A stretch of DNA of 21,440 bases, from positions 1 through 21,440 of the forward strand of contig JAQBYK010000003.1 in NCBI GenBank assembly GCA_027622635.1. Reading direction: 5' to 3'. Below, piece after piece: positions 1-7,785 of this stretch. Origin of the DNA: a bacterium (GTDB lineage Bacteria > Patescibacteriota > Gracilibacteria > UBA1369 > LOWO2-01-FULL-3). How positions within the stretch are numbered: the first letter of the stretch is position 1; the number at the start of each line of letters is the position of its first letter. The position numbers were made by a program, and so were the translations under genes. A model generated the notes under the pieces. The model had not been told where the DNA came from, did not search any database, and saw only the letters and a list, made by a program, of their open reading frames with translations.

Positions 1-1
1 C

Positions 2-259
2 ACATATATTTCTGATTTTAATGCCTGGGGAAACTGTCAGACACTTATGCAGGATTATCTGGCGCTTGCGAAGGAAAAAATGATGGAAAAGATTAAGGTT
101 AGCGCAAATCAGAAGAAAACTACGGTTATGATGGAAAAATATAATGACATCAATGTTAAACTTCGTGATTTGAATCTGGAAATCGCTAAACTATATGGAG
201 CATTTATGACATTCAAAGACAAATTGCCATTCTTTAATCAAAACTGTGTAACGAGCTAA
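2..259 (+). CDS. C-terminal part of an unknown protein, cut by the window edge
   Basis: The reading frame is open from the first bases of the window to the TAA at 257-259, so this is the last ~85 residues of a gene that starts upstream. A Met codon at 47 exists, but the frame upstream of it is open and has protein-like content (including a Trp-Gly-Asn-Cys stretch), so it is probably internal. The visible part is lysine-rich and helical, with likely coiled-coil character and a Cys four residues from the end. Its C-terminal pattern (a KLRD-x-x-LE helix, then a short loop and a near-terminal Cys) resembles the end of the next gene, so the two may be paralogues; this was judged by eye. The next start is 3 nt after the stop, which makes it the first visible gene of an operon. 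Its function is unknown. Confidence 0.6.
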   Translation, partial: TYISDFNAWGNCQTLMQDYLALAKEKMMEKIKVSANQKKTTVMMEKYNDINVKLRDLNLEIAKLYGAFMTFKDKLPFFNQNCVTS

Positions 260-262
260 ACT

Positions 263-970
263 ATGAAAATATTGAATAACGTTTTTGTGTCCCTCATTAC
301 AGCTCTATTTACCATGTTTTTCGTGTATGGCGGTTATACAATTTATGCGGAAGGTGATGAGCCGGAGGTATATAGTTTCAAATCCTATAAGGTGGATGAG
401 ACCAGACCATATGATTACTATTGGGTTTTTGATAAATACCATCAAACCATGAACGATACGTTTAATGATTATTTATCAAAATTAAACAAATACCTTGAAG
501 ACGCAGACTTCTATAAAAAACATAAGGCAAATCTCTATCCACCGGCCAATATCGACTTTGATAAAGATGATCTTGCTACTATTTTACAGAAATGCGGAAA
601 AGAAAATGTAAGTACCTACTGTGTCTCTATGAAGGGCCTGGATATTTACACTCAATATATAGATGTACTCAAAGACATGAAAAGCAGTTTAGCCGTGATA
701 GATTTTAGCAAGTTTGATGCCTCTTATTTGATTGCCCGTACCACCGGTAAAAATGAGGAGATTGCCATGGAGATCAAAAAATCCAAACAGACCTTGGAGG
801 GTGCTGTTGGGCTATACAACGAATACAGACTTGCTTATCCTCTTCATAAAAAATATGAAGAAATAAAAAAGGAGCTCATAAAATACAAGAAAAAACTCAG
901 AGATATACGCCTTGAGGCAATGTGGTTGCCTGCTAAGTTTATAGATTCAACGTCTGATCAATGTAACTAA
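263..970 (+). CDS. Exported protein of unknown function, 235 aa
   Basis: The N-terminus is a signal peptide: MKILNN, a hydrophobic core of about 20 residues and a likely signal peptidase I site after IYA near residue 29. The mature part is rich in Lys, Tyr and Asp, mostly helical, with two cysteines near residues 111 and 119 and one as the penultimate residue. No catalytic motif is recognised. The last 100 residues form long Lys/Glu-rich helices ending in a KLRD-x-x-LE pattern shared with the gene in front. The ATG lies 3 nt after the preceding stop and has no Shine-Dalgarno sequence; translation probably depends on coupling. The next gene begins on the base after this stop. It may be a structural or surface protein of an envelope complex made by this operon; that is inference from export and context only. 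Confidence 0.75.
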   Translation: MKILNNVFVSLITALFTMFFVYGGYTIYAEGDEPEVYSFKSYKVDETRPYDYYWVFDKYHQTMNDTFNDYLSKLNKYLEDADFYKKHKANLYPPANIDFDKDDLATILQKCGKENVSTYCVSMKGLDIYTQYIDVLKDMKSSLAVIDFSKFDASYLIARTTGKNEEIAMEIKKSKQTLEGAVGLYNEYRLAYPLHKKYEEIKKELIKYKKKLRDIRLEAMWLPAKFIDSTSDQCN

Positions 971-2767
971 ATGAAAAAGTTTTTGCCAATTAGTATAGGA
1001 GTTTTCACCGGAATAATTCTTTCCGCGACTATGATAGTTTTGGATTTAAATGAAGTCGCTTACGGCGAGGAAGATGTTGGATGGTGGAATTCCATGGCTG
1101 CATCCTTTGAGACTTTTGAGTTCGAAGATTGGTTAGCACCTGGAGGTCTTCATTCCGAAAGAGCCAGGGATCTCTACAATTTAGTCCATAGAAAGATGAA
1201 TTCAGCTGCAGATGATCAAGCCATGAAAGCCACCGGAAATCAGTATGGGATGACTGTAGCTGAGGTTAAACAAGTAATTGACGGCAGTATTTCTCCTATA
1301 TTCAATAGTCCTACGCGCAGCTCGGGCCAACTGACTATTGAGGATGCCACAAAAATAATGGTTGGTATTCAGGAGGATTACAGATTTTTGAAAGAGGTTT
1401 ACCAAATTCAGCAGGAAGTCGATGTTGCCATAAAGCCAAGTGAGCTTTTTGCAAATGGAGACATAGCAGATTCCGGATTTGACTTGGTGGTTGATTTGAT
1501 TGATATAGAACTGATTTTGTTCAACGATGCTGATGCCCCTTCTGTCGGGGGATCATTTTCCGGCGCAATGGACAAACCCTATAATCAAGCTGTTCTTGGA
1601 GTTCCATTGGCAGATAATCTTGCCTCAAATCTGGATGTTTCCGCCTCCCCTCTTACAGGGGCGGGGGTTAAGCATGCTGAAGATGATGCTGGTGCTCCTG
1701 TTATTGATATTGGAGGGAAAGAAATTGAGGTTGAGGTTTTAACTGAAGATGTTTGTCCAACGCAAGATCTTTTGGGAGATGCTCTTGATAATTTTGATGA
1801 TGAAAAGGCCAAGGAGAAGCCCGATGGTGATGGTGATGGTGATGGTGATCCTCCTCCCGGTGGTGGTGACGGCGATGGTGACGGTGATGGTGACAAAGAC
1901 ACTGACGATGAAGCAGTAGCAGCCCCTGATGAACTAGAGCCTGCGCCCGCAGATTCCTGGATAAAACCTTGGTGTGAAGGTCTTGGCGCCGGTGGAGATG
2001 ATTCTGCAAGTGCAGGGGCCGGTATAGGTCCCGGAGGTGTTAAAAGTCTAGGTGGATTTATAGGTGCCGGTGCAGGAGCCGGCTTAAATATTGAATCTGC
2101 TGTTCTTAATGCTCAGTTTGCACTTTGTCTGGATACTTCCATGGTTTATGAAAGAGTTTCATATCATGATCCCGGTGATAGTTGCATTCAGTGTGAACTT
2201 GAGGCTATAAATGAACTTTTGGAAGAAACTCTTTCCCACAGTTTAATACCCAATAAGGCTACCGGTAATCTTTTTGAATCTGCGAAATGTAAAGAAACCT
2301 TGGGTGCCGGATTTAGTATGAACATTATCTTGGTCAAAAATCCCGTACCTACTCCTCCTAATGATGACCTTATATTTGGGAAAAATATTTTTGAAGAATG
2401 GAATAAGTTTGTAGATAGATATAAACCAATCGGATACGGCAAATTTCCAAATGAAAATGTTAAAGCTGAGGAGGCTAATGCCGATGATAATTATTTGGCG
2501 GACCAGACAGCCAAGCACAATTCCACTTTAAATCAGAGTGAAGTATATGCCTCAGTTGTTCAAAAGAAGGCTGAGTACACAGCACAAGCCATGAAAGAAA
2601 CCGCTGATTATGGCAAGTTACAGGATTCATCAAGTGTTTTAACTTATGGTTCTAACATGGTCGCTTCTATGGAAAATATGAACGCTCTATTTGAAGCATT
2701 TAGGGTTACTTTTGAGAAAATTAACAAAGAAGCCCTCGAGGAAATAAAAAAGAAACCTAATAAGTAA
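971..2767 (+). CDS. Exported protein with Asp-Gly repeat linker, 598 aa
   Basis: It starts with a signal peptide (MKKFLP, a hydrophobic stretch to about residue 25, possible cleavage after AYG near 32). Residues ~35-200 are a helical, acidic region. Residues ~285-315 are a low-complexity Asp-Gly tract broken by PPPGGG, followed by an acidic/Pro linker and a Gly/Ala-rich stretch (~340-375). A C-terminal domain then has most of the cysteines, including a CxxC pair (S-C-I-Q-C) near residues 405-408. The C-terminus is Lys/Glu-rich and helical. The Asp-Gly tract could bind calcium or act as a flexible spacer, but it does not follow the RTX nonapeptide pattern. The ATG directly abuts the previous TAA, and the TAA of this gene shares its last base with the next ATG (TAATG). 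The family is not recognised; an exported structural or adhesive role is a guess. Confidence 0.75.
   Translation: MKKFLPISIGVFTGIILSATMIVLDLNEVAYGEEDVGWWNSMAASFETFEFEDWLAPGGLHSERARDLYNLVHRKMNSAADDQAMKATGNQYGMTVAEVKQVIDGSISPIFNSPTRSSGQLTIEDATKIMVGIQEDYRFLKEVYQIQQEVDVAIKPSELFANGDIADSGFDLVVDLIDIELILFNDADAPSVGGSFSGAMDKPYNQAVLGVPLADNLASNLDVSASPLTGAGVKHAEDDAGAPVIDIGGKEIEVEVLTEDVCPTQDLLGDALDNFDDEKAKEKPDGDGDGDGDPPPGGGDGDGDGDGDKDTDDEAVAAPDELEPAPADSWIKPWCEGLGAGGDDSASAGAGIGPGGVKSLGGFIGAGAGAGLNIESAVLNAQFALCLDTSMVYERVSYHDPGDSCIQCELEAINELLEETLSHSLIPNKATGNLFESAKCKETLGAGFSMNIILVKNPVPTPPNDDLIFGKNIFEEWNKFVDRYKPIGYGKFPNENVKAEEANADDNYLADQTAKHNSTLNQSEVYASVVQKKAEYTAQAMKETADYGKLQDSSSVLTYGSNMVASMENMNALFEAFRVTFEKINKEALEEIKKKPNK
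1823..1894 (+). repeat. GATGGT-type simple repeat inside the exported 598-aa protein gene
   Basis: Two runs of alternating Asp and Gly codons (1823-1849, GAT/GGT; 1868-1894, with mixed GAC/GAT and GGC/GGT) flank a short Pro-Pro-Pro-Gly-Gly-Gly stretch. The hexanucleotide unit keeps the frame on expansion or contraction, so the length of the linker may vary between strains. Synonymous differences in the second run show that it is older or has been under selection at the protein level. Confidence 0.8.
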
Positions 2768-3909
2768 TGAATAAATTCTCCTACAAATTTTTGATCACAA
2801 TACTTCTACTCTTTTTGAGTACTTCATCAGTATACGCCGCAAGTTCAGGCGGTAATTTAAGTGTTGGAGGTTGTATTAAGAAAGGCGGTTTAGACTTTGC
2901 TCTATTTTGGGATTCCGTTATTTATAATGACGATTTAATGGAAGGGATAGTTGAACCCTGGAGAGATATTACCAGTCGTAATCAATGCCACTCATTTGAT
3001 GTCATCGGTCTTGTAAAACAACAAGATCAGGTCAGGAAAAAAATAAGAGGAGCATTTTTAACCTGTAATACACAAAAACTTCCGGATTTGAAAAAAGCTT
3101 TTCATAAAATATCTATAGAAATTTACTATGTCAGACATATTGTTGATGGGAGTGTTGTACTCAATCTGCCTTATGATCTCTTGCAGCATCAGTTCTTCAA
3201 AAAAGAGCCAGTAAGAGATATGATCTACAATAAAATGAAGAATAAATATGTAAGTGCGGAGTTTTTATCACAGGAAGATTTTGATCAATTGTTTCTCCTT
3301 TTGGAATCCAAATATTCTGAGAGAAAAAAGGCATATAGGGACAAGTGTGAAAATGGTTCATGGAAAGCTGTAGCTGAAAAGTGGGACGAATTTAAGGAAC
3401 ACTTCGCAAATGGTATGGGTGCATCTGAATTTGCCGACGAAGTTGTTGCCAGTGCTAAAATAATTGCTACAACTGGAAATAAGCTTGGAATAACAAAATT
3501 GATAAAGGGTGAAATGAGTTTGGCGGCATATGCCAAGTCGTTTGTTACAGCCAATTTAAATGGTGTTGAGTTTACCGAGGGGCTGGGCGATATAGCTGAT
3601 GCTTTTTCTAAAAATGCACCCAGTACCAGAACTACTCCAACTATTGGTGAAGTAGCAGGTAATTTTTCTATTTCCGAAGAATCGTTTAACAGTGAAGAAG
3701 TCAAAAAGACAATGATGGCTGATTTCACTACTTTGTATAGTAATCTCAGTGATGAAACAGTCGAGAATTTTGTTAATACTCTTAGTGACAATAGTACTCC
3801 AAGTCCTAAATCCGATGGTTTCATTGAGATAATCAAAAATACATATCCTCAGCTAAACAAGATTGAGCAAGGTGTTAAGATGATGAGAGATAGGCAATGT
3901 CCAGGCTAG
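2767..3909 (+). CDS. Exported protein of unknown function, 380 aa
   Basis: A clear signal peptide (MNKFSYK, then a Leu/Ile-rich core) ends in VYA-A near residue 24. The mature protein has cysteines at about 36, 76, 99, 195 and 378, an even set compatible with disulfides. Residues ~75-215 look like a compact helical domain: a Cys-His-x-Phe-Asp motif, a QQDQVRKKIR helix, an EIYYVRHIVDG segment, and a Tyr-Ser-Glu-Arg-Lys-Lys helix followed by a Cys. Residues ~280-350 are Ser/Thr/Asn-rich and low in structure. The ATG overlaps the preceding stop by one base (TAATG), so it is translationally coupled. It is the last gene of the operon; a hairpin terminator starts 22 nt after the TAG. No named family is recognised. 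Confidence 0.75.
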   Translation: MNKFSYKFLITILLLFLSTSSVYAASSGGNLSVGGCIKKGGLDFALFWDSVIYNDDLMEGIVEPWRDITSRNQCHSFDVIGLVKQQDQVRKKIRGAFLTCNTQKLPDLKKAFHKISIEIYYVRHIVDGSVVLNLPYDLLQHQFFKKEPVRDMIYNKMKNKYVSAEFLSQEDFDQLFLLLESKYSERKKAYRDKCENGSWKAVAEKWDEFKEHFANGMGASEFADEVVASAKIIATTGNKLGITKLIKGEMSLAAYAKSFVTANLNGVEFTEGLGDIADAFSKNAPSTRTTPTIGEVAGNFSISEESFNSEEVKKTMMADFTTLYSNLSDETVENFVNTLSDNSTPSPKSDGFIEIIKNTYPQLNKIEQGVKMMRDRQCPG

Positions 3910-3931
3910 TTAACAGAAATATTGCAATTAC

Positions 3932-3963
3932 AAAAACTCCTCAGTTGATACCAAGGAGTTTTT
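3932..3963. terminator. Bidirectional Rho-independent terminator
   Basis: AAAAACTCCT (3932-3941) and AGGAGTTTTT (3954-3963) form a perfect 10-bp stem with a 12-nt loop. The A/T part serves as a U-tract in both directions. It ends the exported-protein operon on the plus strand and probably also the HTH/zinc-ribbon pair on the minus strand, whose last stop is about 70 nt away. Confidence 0.75.
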
Positions 3964-3983
3964 AGGGCTTTTCTAGGTTTTTT

Positions 3984-4000
3984 GTCCGCGGGCAGCGGAC
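3984..4000. other. GC-rich hairpin of unknown role in the intergenic region
   Basis: GTCCGC (3984-3989) pairs perfectly with GCGGAC (3995-4000) around the loop GGGCA. It stands out as a GC-rich island in an AT-rich gap. It has a T-run on its plus-strand 5' side and no U-tract after it, so it does not read as a normal plus-strand terminator. In the minus direction it is followed by an A-run, which also does not fit. It could be a 3'-end RNA stabiliser for the minus-strand pair or a protein site. Confidence 0.45.
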
Positions 4001-4032
4001 TATTAGGGTATTGAAGATTTTTTTAAAACGGT

Positions 4033-4209
4033 TTATTTATGTACTAATCCGAGCACAAGGTCCTTCATTCTTTCCTTTAGGTTAAGATTTGCTCGGGTCT
4101 GGATGCCATTTAGTTCCAATGTGAGTTCGCTCATCTCAGATAGACAATATGGACAGCAATGGCAGTTGCTTGAAATTGATTTACCACATGAAAGGCAATG
4201 TATGATCAT
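4033..4209 (-). CDS. Small zinc-ribbon protein, 58 aa
   Basis: This short frame runs from ATG at 4209 to TAA at 4033-4035. The N-terminal part has the pattern H-C-x-x-C-G-K-S-I-S followed about eight residues later by C-x-C-C-x-x-C, i.e. two cysteine knuckles typical of a zinc ribbon (CxxCGK...CPxC). The rest (residues ~23-58) is a predicted amphipathic helix rich in Leu, Glu and Lys. It starts 23 nt after the stop of the HTH gene on the same strand and is almost certainly co-transcribed with it. It may bind nucleic acid or act as a partner of the HTH protein. The dense cysteine knuckles and the clean helical tail argue against a chance frame. The start has no Shine-Dalgarno sequence, like most genes here. 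Confidence 0.65.
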   Translation of the reverse strand: MIIHCLSCGKSISSNCHCCPYCLSEMSELTLELNGIQTRANLNLKERMKDLVLGLVHK

Positions 4210-4232
4210 AGGAATGAGGGATTCGAATGAAA

Positions 4233-4550
4233 CTAAATTATAAAGTAGTGCTCCCCGTCATCTTTTTTTAAATCGAAGTGAGTGTTTGCAGAATTTTTCT
4301 TTTCCGATTGGATTTCCGGTTTAACGGTCTTCTCATTTTCAACTTGGATTTTTTTTGGCTTCTGTGCGGTTGTTCTTGAGCCGGTCATTCTGGACTCAAG
4401 AAATTCATGAACATCGCTTTCTTTGATCCGATAGACTCTTCCAAGTTTGAGACCTTTCAGTTTGCCTTCTCTGATGAATTTCAGAATGGTAAAGGGGTGC
4501 ATTTGGAGAATATTTGCAACTTGTTCAGTGGTAAGAAATTTCTCGATCAT
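4233..4550 (-). CDS. MerR/excisionase-type HTH DNA-binding protein, 105 aa
   Basis: Residues ~5-53 match the short winged helix-turn-helix family used by excisionases and MerR-like regulators: L-T-T-E-Q-V-A-N-I-L (helix 1), a T-I-L-K-F-I-R-E-G-K-L recognition helix, then a G-R-V-Y-R-I-K-E-S-D-V wing with a following E-F-L helix. The remaining ~50 residues are a Lys/Glu/Gln-rich, probably disordered tail ending in two Ile. No integrase, phage genes or att-like repeats lie nearby, so a role as regulator fits better than true excisionase. Its promoter (-35 4624-4629, -10 4601-4606) is followed directly by two tandem copies of a 10-bp repeat, which suggests that it represses its own gene. The zinc-ribbon gene lies 23 nt downstream. 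Confidence 0.85.
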   Translation of the reverse strand: MIEKFLTTEQVANILQMHPFTILKFIREGKLKGLKLGRVYRIKESDVHEFLESRMTGSRTTAQKPKKIQVENEKTVKPEIQSEKKNSANTHFDLKKDDGEHYFII

Positions 4551-4574
4551 AATTGGCTTAATTATATTTAATTT

Positions 4575-4594
4575 TATTAAACTCTATTAAACTC
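4575..4594. promoter_or_regulatory. Candidate operator: tandem 10-bp repeat TATTAAACTC x2
   Basis: Two identical copies (4575-4584 and 4585-4594) lie head to tail, one helical turn apart, between the expected transcription start and the ATG of the HTH gene. A partial inverted copy, GTTTAATA, lies within the promoter spacer at 4612-4619. The placement fits an autorepressor site. Confidence 0.5.
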
Positions 4595-4600
4595 GAGAGG

Positions 4601-4629
4601 ATTTTAGCACTGTTTAATACTATTTACAA
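4601..4629 (-). promoter_or_regulatory. Predicted promoter of the HTH gene
   Basis: On the minus strand TTGTAA (4624-4629), a 17-bp spacer and TAAAAT (4601-4606) preceded by TGC give an extended -10 sigma70-type promoter. Transcription should begin near 4594, where the tandem 10-bp repeats start. The leader is about 45 nt. A TATAAT nearer the start codon exists but lacks a -35. Confidence 0.5.
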
Positions 4630-4854
4630 CATTCTCCTTGTTTTTAAGCATCATTTTGATGGGCAAACCTTACCATAGCAGACACAATTATTCAATAGTT
4701 TTGTAAAGTTGATTTAAGTTTACTAAACTTTAGGCAAGTTTATATACATATATACAATTATATCCTGATTTCACCCCTTTTGACTAAATTTTATTAAACT
4801 TTACTTAATTTAGTTAAACTTTATTAAAGCTAACAGTTCAATGTTTTCTGTGTC

Positions 4855-7764
4855 TTAAAGAATCTTCTTTAACCACTGTCCGGTATAGGAGTTTTTTACT
4901 TTAATTATTTCTTCAGGAGTTCCTTGGGCAACTACCATTCCTCCATCATCTCCCCCATTTGGTCCAAGATCAATTATGTGGTCTACGGACTTAATTACAT
5001 CCAAATTGTGTTCTATTACTAATACAGAATTTCCTTTATCCACTAATTTTTGCAATACACTTAAAAGTTTTTTTACGTCATCAAAGTGCAGACCTGTAGT
5101 TGGTTCATCAAGTACATACAATGTTTTACCCGTTGACCTCTTTGAAAGCTCTGTTGCCAGCTTTATACGCTGGGCTTCTCCTCCGGATAATGTCGTGGCC
5201 GACTGCCCCAGGTGTATATATCCTATTCCTACTTCATTTAATGTCTTTAATTTTGTTTTAACACTTGGGATCGCCTGAAAGAAAGCCAAGGCTTCTTCAA
5301 CTGTCATTTCCAAGACCTCATAAATATTCTTTCCTCTATATCGTATTTCAAGAGCCTCCTCATTGTATCTCTTTCCTTTGCAAGTTTCACAAGGCACGTA
5401 TATGTCGGGCAAAAAGTGCATTTCTATTTTTTTAATACCATCTCCACTACATGCTTCACAGCGCCCACCTTTAACGTTAAAACTAAATCTTCCTGCTTTA
5501 TACCCTCTTAATTTTGCCTCCGGTGTCTGTGCAAACAGGTCCCTTATGTCTGTAAATACTCCCGTATAAGTAGCCGGATTTGATCTTGGTGTACGTCCTA
5601 TTGGAGATTGGTCTATATTTATTATCTTATCTAAGTTATCGATGCCTTTAATTTCGTCGTGAGCACCCGGCAAACTTTTGGACTTGTATAGATCCTTGGA
5701 AACTTTTTTAACCAAAATATCATTGATTAGTGTTGATTTTCCTGAACCTGAAACGCCTGTAACTCCTATGAAAGTTCCCAAAGGCAAATCTACAGTTACA
5801 TTTTTGAGGTTATGCTCTACTGCGTTTACTATGGTTATTTTTTTGCCATTTCCCTTTCTTCTCTTTTCCGGAACCGGAATTTGTAGCTTTCCGGACAAAT
5901 ACTGTCCTGTAACAGAATTTTTGTTCTTCTTTATTTCATCAGGTGTACCTGAAGCAACGACCTTACCTCCATTTTTTCCCGCACCAGGTCCAATATCGAG
6001 AATATAGTCTGCCGTTAACATTGTATCTACATCGTGTTCTACGACTATTACCGTATTTCCTATATCCCTTAAATTTATGAGGGTTTTAATTAGCTTATCG
6101 TTGTCGTTTTGGTGCAAACCGATACTGGGTTCATCAAGAACATAAATAACGCCTGAGAGACGAGACCCAATTTGTGTAGCCAATCTGATTCTTTGGGCTT
6201 CCCCTCCGGAAAGAGTGTTTGCCGCCCTATCAAGGGTGAGATAAGACAAACCAACATTTTGAAGAAATTGAAGGCGATTTCCTATCTCTTGTAATATTTG
6301 TTTGGCAATTTCTTGCTTCATTGGGCTAAGCTTTAGCTCATGAAAGAAGTTAATTGCCTTTTGAACCGATAGAGACGTTACGTCAATAATCGAAATGTCA
6401 TCTATCTGAACCGCAAGAATCTCCGGCTTTAATCTCTTCCCATGACAGCTTGGGCATCTTAATATGCGCATATAACCTTCTATTTTTTTTCTGACATAAT
6501 CGGAGTCGGTTTCAAGATATCGACGTTCCAGATTAGGTATAACTCCTTCAAAAGCGGTTTCGTATTCTCCTGAAAATGCAGCATCCGGATTTATATTGTC
6601 TTCATTAATTTTGACTTTATATTTTCGATCTTTATCTCCATATAGAACTATTTTCAGAGCTTCCTCGGGAAGATTTTTGACTGCCGTATTCATTGAGAAT
6701 TTATGAGCCTGGGCAACGCTTTGCAATATTTTGTTATACCAGGTTAGATGTGAAGTTGTTGTAGACCATGGCATAATTGCGCCTTCCGCCAGGGTTAATC
6801 CTGTGTTTGGAATTACCAGGTCCGGATCAATTTCTAGCTTTGTACCAAGCCCATGACATTCAGGACATGCACCGTGTGGGCTATTGAAAGAAAAGCTGCG
6901 TGGAGAAATTTCCGGAACATTTATATGACACCGGGGACAGGCGAAATGTTCAGAAAAAACCTTTTCCTCATTAGTATCGTGGTTGTTTACCAATACCAAG
7001 CCTTCGCCGTATTTTAGCGCCGTTTCTATTGAATCAGCCAAACGTGTTCTATCCGGATTAGGAATATCAATTTCTTGGCCGGAAGAAAGTTTCTTGGTTT
7101 TCTTCTTTAGATCCTTGATTACAAGTCTATCAACTACTATTTCGATATTATGTTTTTTGTTTTCATCCATTTCAGGGACATCCAGGATCGAATATACTTC
7201 GCCATCAACCCTTAAACGTACAAAACCTTCCTTTTTAATCTTTTCAATCGCCTTTATGTGCTGCCCTTTTCTATCTCTAACTATAGGCGATAAGATTAGA
7301 ATTTTAGTCCCGGTTTTCATTTTTGCCACTTCCTCCAAAATTTGCTGTGGGCTTTGTCTCTCTATAGGTTTTGTACAATTTGGACAATGTGGACTCCCTA
7401 TTTTTGAAAACAGTAATCTCAGAAAATCATATATTTCCGTAACTGTCCCCACTGTAGATCTGGGGTTTCTAGGTGCAGTTTTCTGATCAATGGATATTGC
7501 CGGAGATAGGCCCTCTATGGATTCGACATCCGGCTTTTCCATCAATTGGAGAAAATTTCTGGCATATGTTGATAGACTTTCAACATATCTTCTCTGTCCC
7601 TCCGCGTAGATAGTGTCAAAGGCTAAAGATGACTTGCCAGAACCTGACAGTCCAGTTATAACCGTGAATTTATCTCTAGGTATCTCTACGTCAATATTTT
7701 GCAAATTATGTATCTTTGCTCCTTTAACTATGATTTTATCGTGAGACATGTTTTTTGCTTTCAT
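4855..7764 (-). CDS. uvrA: Excinuclease ABC subunit A
   Basis: UvrA scans DNA for bulky lesions and loads UvrB in nucleotide excision repair. The protein (969 aa from ATG 7764) has the full tandem ABC-ATPase layout: first Walker A GLSGSGKS (~38-45), zinc-finger CxxC pairs in the insertion region, first LSGGEAQRI signature (~516), second Walker A GVSGSGKST (~670), a second zinc module CEAC...CETC (~767-793) and second LSGGEAQRI (~858), each followed by a Walker B with LDEP. The length is normal. A TTG at 7779 would lengthen it, but it lies at the predicted transcription start; ATG 7764 fits the promoter, and ATG 7749 gives an N-terminus closest to the family. It has its own promoter at 7786-7814. 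No uvrB or uvrC is nearby. Confidence 0.97.
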   Translation of the reverse strand: MKAKNMSHDKIIVKGAKIHNLQNIDVEIPRDKFTVITGLSGSGKSSLAFDTIYAEGQRRYVESLSTYARNFLQLMEKPDVESIEGLSPAISIDQKTAPRNPRSTVGTVTEIYDFLRLLFSKIGSPHCPNCTKPIERQSPQQILEEVAKMKTGTKILILSPIVRDRKGQHIKAIEKIKKEGFVRLRVDGEVYSILDVPEMDENKKHNIEIVVDRLVIKDLKKKTKKLSSGQEIDIPNPDRTRLADSIETALKYGEGLVLVNNHDTNEEKVFSEHFACPRCHINVPEISPRSFSFNSPHGACPECHGLGTKLEIDPDLVIPNTGLTLAEGAIMPWSTTTSHLTWYNKILQSVAQAHKFSMNTAVKNLPEEALKIVLYGDKDRKYKVKINEDNINPDAAFSGEYETAFEGVIPNLERRYLETDSDYVRKKIEGYMRILRCPSCHGKRLKPEILAVQIDDISIIDVTSLSVQKAINFFHELKLSPMKQEIAKQILQEIGNRLQFLQNVGLSYLTLDRAANTLSGGEAQRIRLATQIGSRLSGVIYVLDEPSIGLHQNDNDKLIKTLINLRDIGNTVIVVEHDVDTMLTADYILDIGPGAGKNGGKVVASGTPDEIKKNKNSVTGQYLSGKLQIPVPEKRRKGNGKKITIVNAVEHNLKNVTVDLPLGTFIGVTGVSGSGKSTLINDILVKKVSKDLYKSKSLPGAHDEIKGIDNLDKIINIDQSPIGRTPRSNPATYTGVFTDIRDLFAQTPEAKLRGYKAGRFSFNVKGGRCEACSGDGIKKIEMHFLPDIYVPCETCKGKRYNEEALEIRYRGKNIYEVLEMTVEEALAFFQAIPSVKTKLKTLNEVGIGYIHLGQSATTLSGGEAQRIKLATELSKRSTGKTLYVLDEPTTGLHFDDVKKLLSVLQKLVDKGNSVLVIEHNLDVIKSVDHIIDLGPNGGDDGGMVVAQGTPEEIIKVKNSYTGQWLKKIL

Positions 7765-7785
7765 TACGCAAGTACGCAAGTGAGG

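Larger units (their letters stand above)
4551..4854. repeat. 304-bp AT-rich intergenic region with phased TAAACT sites
   Basis: The gap between the HTH gene and the 3' end of uvrA holds no plausible gene or tRNA. It has seven exact copies of TAAACT or its complement AGTTTA: 4578, 4588, 4717 (inverted), 4724, 4737 (inverted), 4795 and 4815. Neighbouring same-strand copies are exactly 10 bp (4578/4588) or 20 bp (4717/4737; 4795/4815) apart, so they lie on one face of the helix. Five forward copies fit a longer consensus of roughly TTTATTAAACTTTA. Sites 4717 and 4724 form the palindrome AGTTTA-C-TAAACT. Likely a cooperative binding region for the adjacent HTH protein; iterons or a partition site are alternatives. 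No intrinsic terminator for uvrA is evident. Confidence 0.6.

Noticed and set aside
1585..1902. Minus-strand open frame rich in Ser and Pro opposite the Asp-Gly repeat
   Set aside because: It is a low-complexity shadow of the repeat in the plus-strand gene.
3285..3836. 183-codon minus-strand open frame
   Set aside because: It is fully inside the 380-aa exported protein gene, has no recognisable family and no promoter.
4233..4550. True phage or plasmid excisionase
   Set aside because: No integrase, att-like direct repeats or phage genes are in the window; the HTH fold alone does not show recombination.
4551..4854. CRISPR array or tRNA in the AT-rich gap
   Set aside because: The repeats are short, without regular unique spacers of 25-40 bp, and no cloverleaf can be formed.
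7765..7779. TTG start that lengthens UvrA by five residues
   Set aside because: It lies at the predicted transcription start and adds residues outside the family N-terminus; two ATGs follow at 7764 and 7749.
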